A stretch of DNA of 64,000 bases, from positions 1 through 64,000 of the forward strand of contig DAIDHV010000007.1 in the NCBI GenBank assembly GCA_027451905.1, in the 5' to 3' direction. The first letter of the stretch is position 1, and each line of letters begins with the position of its first letter. The stretch comes from Armatimonadota bacterium (lineage in GTDB: Bacteria; Armatimonadota; Fimbriimonadia; Fimbriimonadales; Fimbriimonadaceae). Of the stretch, positions 63,021 through 64,000 are shown in pieces. The notes beneath the pieces were generated by a model, which saw nothing but the letters and a program-made list of their open reading frames with translations, was not told where the DNA came from and searched no databases. The translations under genes were made by a program, and so were the position numbers.

Positions 63021-63287
63021 CCGCATCAAATACCATTATCCCTCCAAAAACGCCATCCTTTCTATAAACTTCTGATAATCATTATTATGAATATATTGGG
63101 CTATGAAACGGCTACTCTTCTCTCCAAAGAACAGAGTTCAAGAAAAGTGAGCTGAATGGGTTGAACGATTGAACCATTGTGCCAATCATGATTCGCCCCG
63201 TTGAAGGCCTATCAAAAACCGTGAGAGGCACTTGGAAGCAATTGCCAACTTAAGCGAAGTCTGACCGGAAATGGACTTTTGCCTTCC

Positions 63288-64000
63288 CTATTGCATAGTT
63301 GTAGCTGGAGCGGGGTTTGGCGCCGAAAAAGTGGCGGAAGCCCAGTAAGCCGCGATCAACGAGTACCAAATGATGAAGTAGGGGTCTGAGAACGAAGAAA
63401 ACGTGACGGAGCAAACAATACAAAAGACGTACAAGCCCACCGCATACTTGGTCAATTCTAGGCTCTGACGCCGAATTCCAAGTCCAATCATAGAAAGAAC
63501 AGGTATTTGCAAAGCGATGTAGCCCATGACCCCAAGCTGAAGGCTCCGCATAAACACTTCCGAATCGATAGATGCAGGGGCTTCTGCCAGCGAAAGGCCC
63601 CCAAAGAGGAGTCGATGAGGTTGGCTTAGTGCCCAGCTGATTGTCTGGGCTCGATACGCCACGGAGTAATCTCCACTGAGGGCGTTCAGATTCCCACTTG
63701 CGATAATGGTTAGGTAAGCGTGCATGAATGGTATCACGGCAAACATAACGACAACCGCAGCAGGAATGATGATCAGGCTGGCGAGCAGCCACTGAAACTG
63801 CTTCTTGGAGAGCGAAAGTTTAGAAATGGGTCTGACCGCATAGGCAACACATTCGGCTAGAATGATTGCCGCCATCGCGCTTCTTGAAGCGGTTAGCAAG
63901 ACAAGAATGAGACCGATTATGTAAAAAGTTGGCTTTCCTTGAGCATAAGAAATAAGCCTCCCTAGGATATAAGACAAAAGCCCCAGGATAACCGGGTTCC
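63288..64000 (-). CDS. O-antigen ligase/polymerase-like membrane protein (partial, runs off the window)
   Basis: At least 230 residues with about six membrane helices. 'LILVLLTASRSAMAAIILAECVAYA' contains the TxSRxA motif of the Wzy_C/WaaL family, followed by a large loop ('GNLNALSGDYSVAYRAQTISWALSQPHRLLFG'). The family polymerises or ligates polysaccharide units on undecaprenyl carriers at the periplasmic face. The frame stays open to base 64000, so the TTG at 63977 is not necessarily its start. The 5' part is outside the window. Confidence 0.75.
   Translation of the reverse strand, partial: NPVILGLLSYILGRLISYAQGKPTFYIIGLILVLLTASRSAMAAIILAECVAYAVRPISKLSLSKKQFQWLLASLIIIPAAVVVMFAVIPFMHAYLTIIASGNLNALSGDYSVAYRAQTISWALSQPHRLLFGGLSLAEAPASIDSEVFMRSLQLGVMGYIALQIPVLSMIGLGIRRQSLELTKYAVGLYVFCIVCSVTFSSFSDPYFIIWYSLIAAYWASATFSAPNPAPATTMQ

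Noticed and set aside
63021-63287. Possible gene between the YtxH-like gene and the O-antigen-ligase-like gene
   Set aside because: Only short frames with no start signal or homology; the longer minus-strand frame from 63250 is a shadow of the ligase-like gene.

Overview
The window reads as a chromosomal segment of an uncultivated or little-studied bacterium, most likely of the phylum Armatimonadota (Fimbriimonadia-like). Pointers are a DUF1559-type prepilin protein with the '[11 protein letters not shown]' N-terminal helix, a large UPF0182 membrane protein, a type IV pilus ATPase cluster, moderate GC, many TTG starts and mixed use of Shine-Dalgarno sites. This placement is inference; no rRNA gene is present. 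No phage, insertion sequence, CRISPR array or rRNA operon was seen.

Layout. 1-5.3 kb: small lipoprotein, prepilin-like protein, GH127 beta-L-arabinofuranosidase, and a divergent SDR/TetR pair with palindromic operators. 5.5 kb: tRNA-Leu(CAG). 5.7-12.7 kb: pilus cluster (FlhG/MinD-like ATPase, PilB, HDOD protein, and a 1099-residue PilT with a giant acidic N-terminal region). 12.8-16.1 kb (minus): GAF histidine kinase, orphan pstB, aroC. 16.1-23.9 kb: UPF0182 protein, then tyrA-aroA-cmk-dapA-GNAT. 23.9-32.6 kb: SIS-domain protein, a second GAF kinase, a secreted protein, tsaB-murB, a PAP2 protein, and a GerMN protein/cell-wall amidase pair. 32.9 kb: tRNA-Val(TAC). 33.3-37.8 kb: DUF3472 protein and dnaE.

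38.0-50.7 kb is an L-rhamnose locus: an AraC regulator followed by ten tightly packed genes (ABC transporter; RhaEW aldolase/lactaldehyde dehydrogenase; lutABC lactate oxidation; rhamnulokinase; rhamnose isomerase). Together these can convert imported L-rhamnose to DHAP plus pyruvate. 50.9-54.3 kb: MmgE/PrpD protein, an orphan TrpA-like protein with an altered catalytic position, and two unknown proteins. 54.4-57 kb: ispG, radC and an archaeal-type translin protein. 57-62.7 kb (minus): ffh-rpsP-khpA-rimM-obgE-nadD-rsfS plus a TPR membrane protein. The window ends in a truncated O-antigen-ligase-like gene.

The most unusual signal is in translation initiation. Three genes (rhaB, murB, rimM) encode family-conserved N-termini upstream of any ATG/GTG/TTG codon, where the only sensible starts are ATT, ATA or ATC. 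Two more (the GerMN gene and lutB) have good Shine-Dalgarno spacing to ATT and CTG. In two cases ATT overlaps the preceding stop in an identical ATTAA junction. In addition, several genes carry a TANNNT-like element 6-8 nt before the start codon, suggesting leaderless transcripts.
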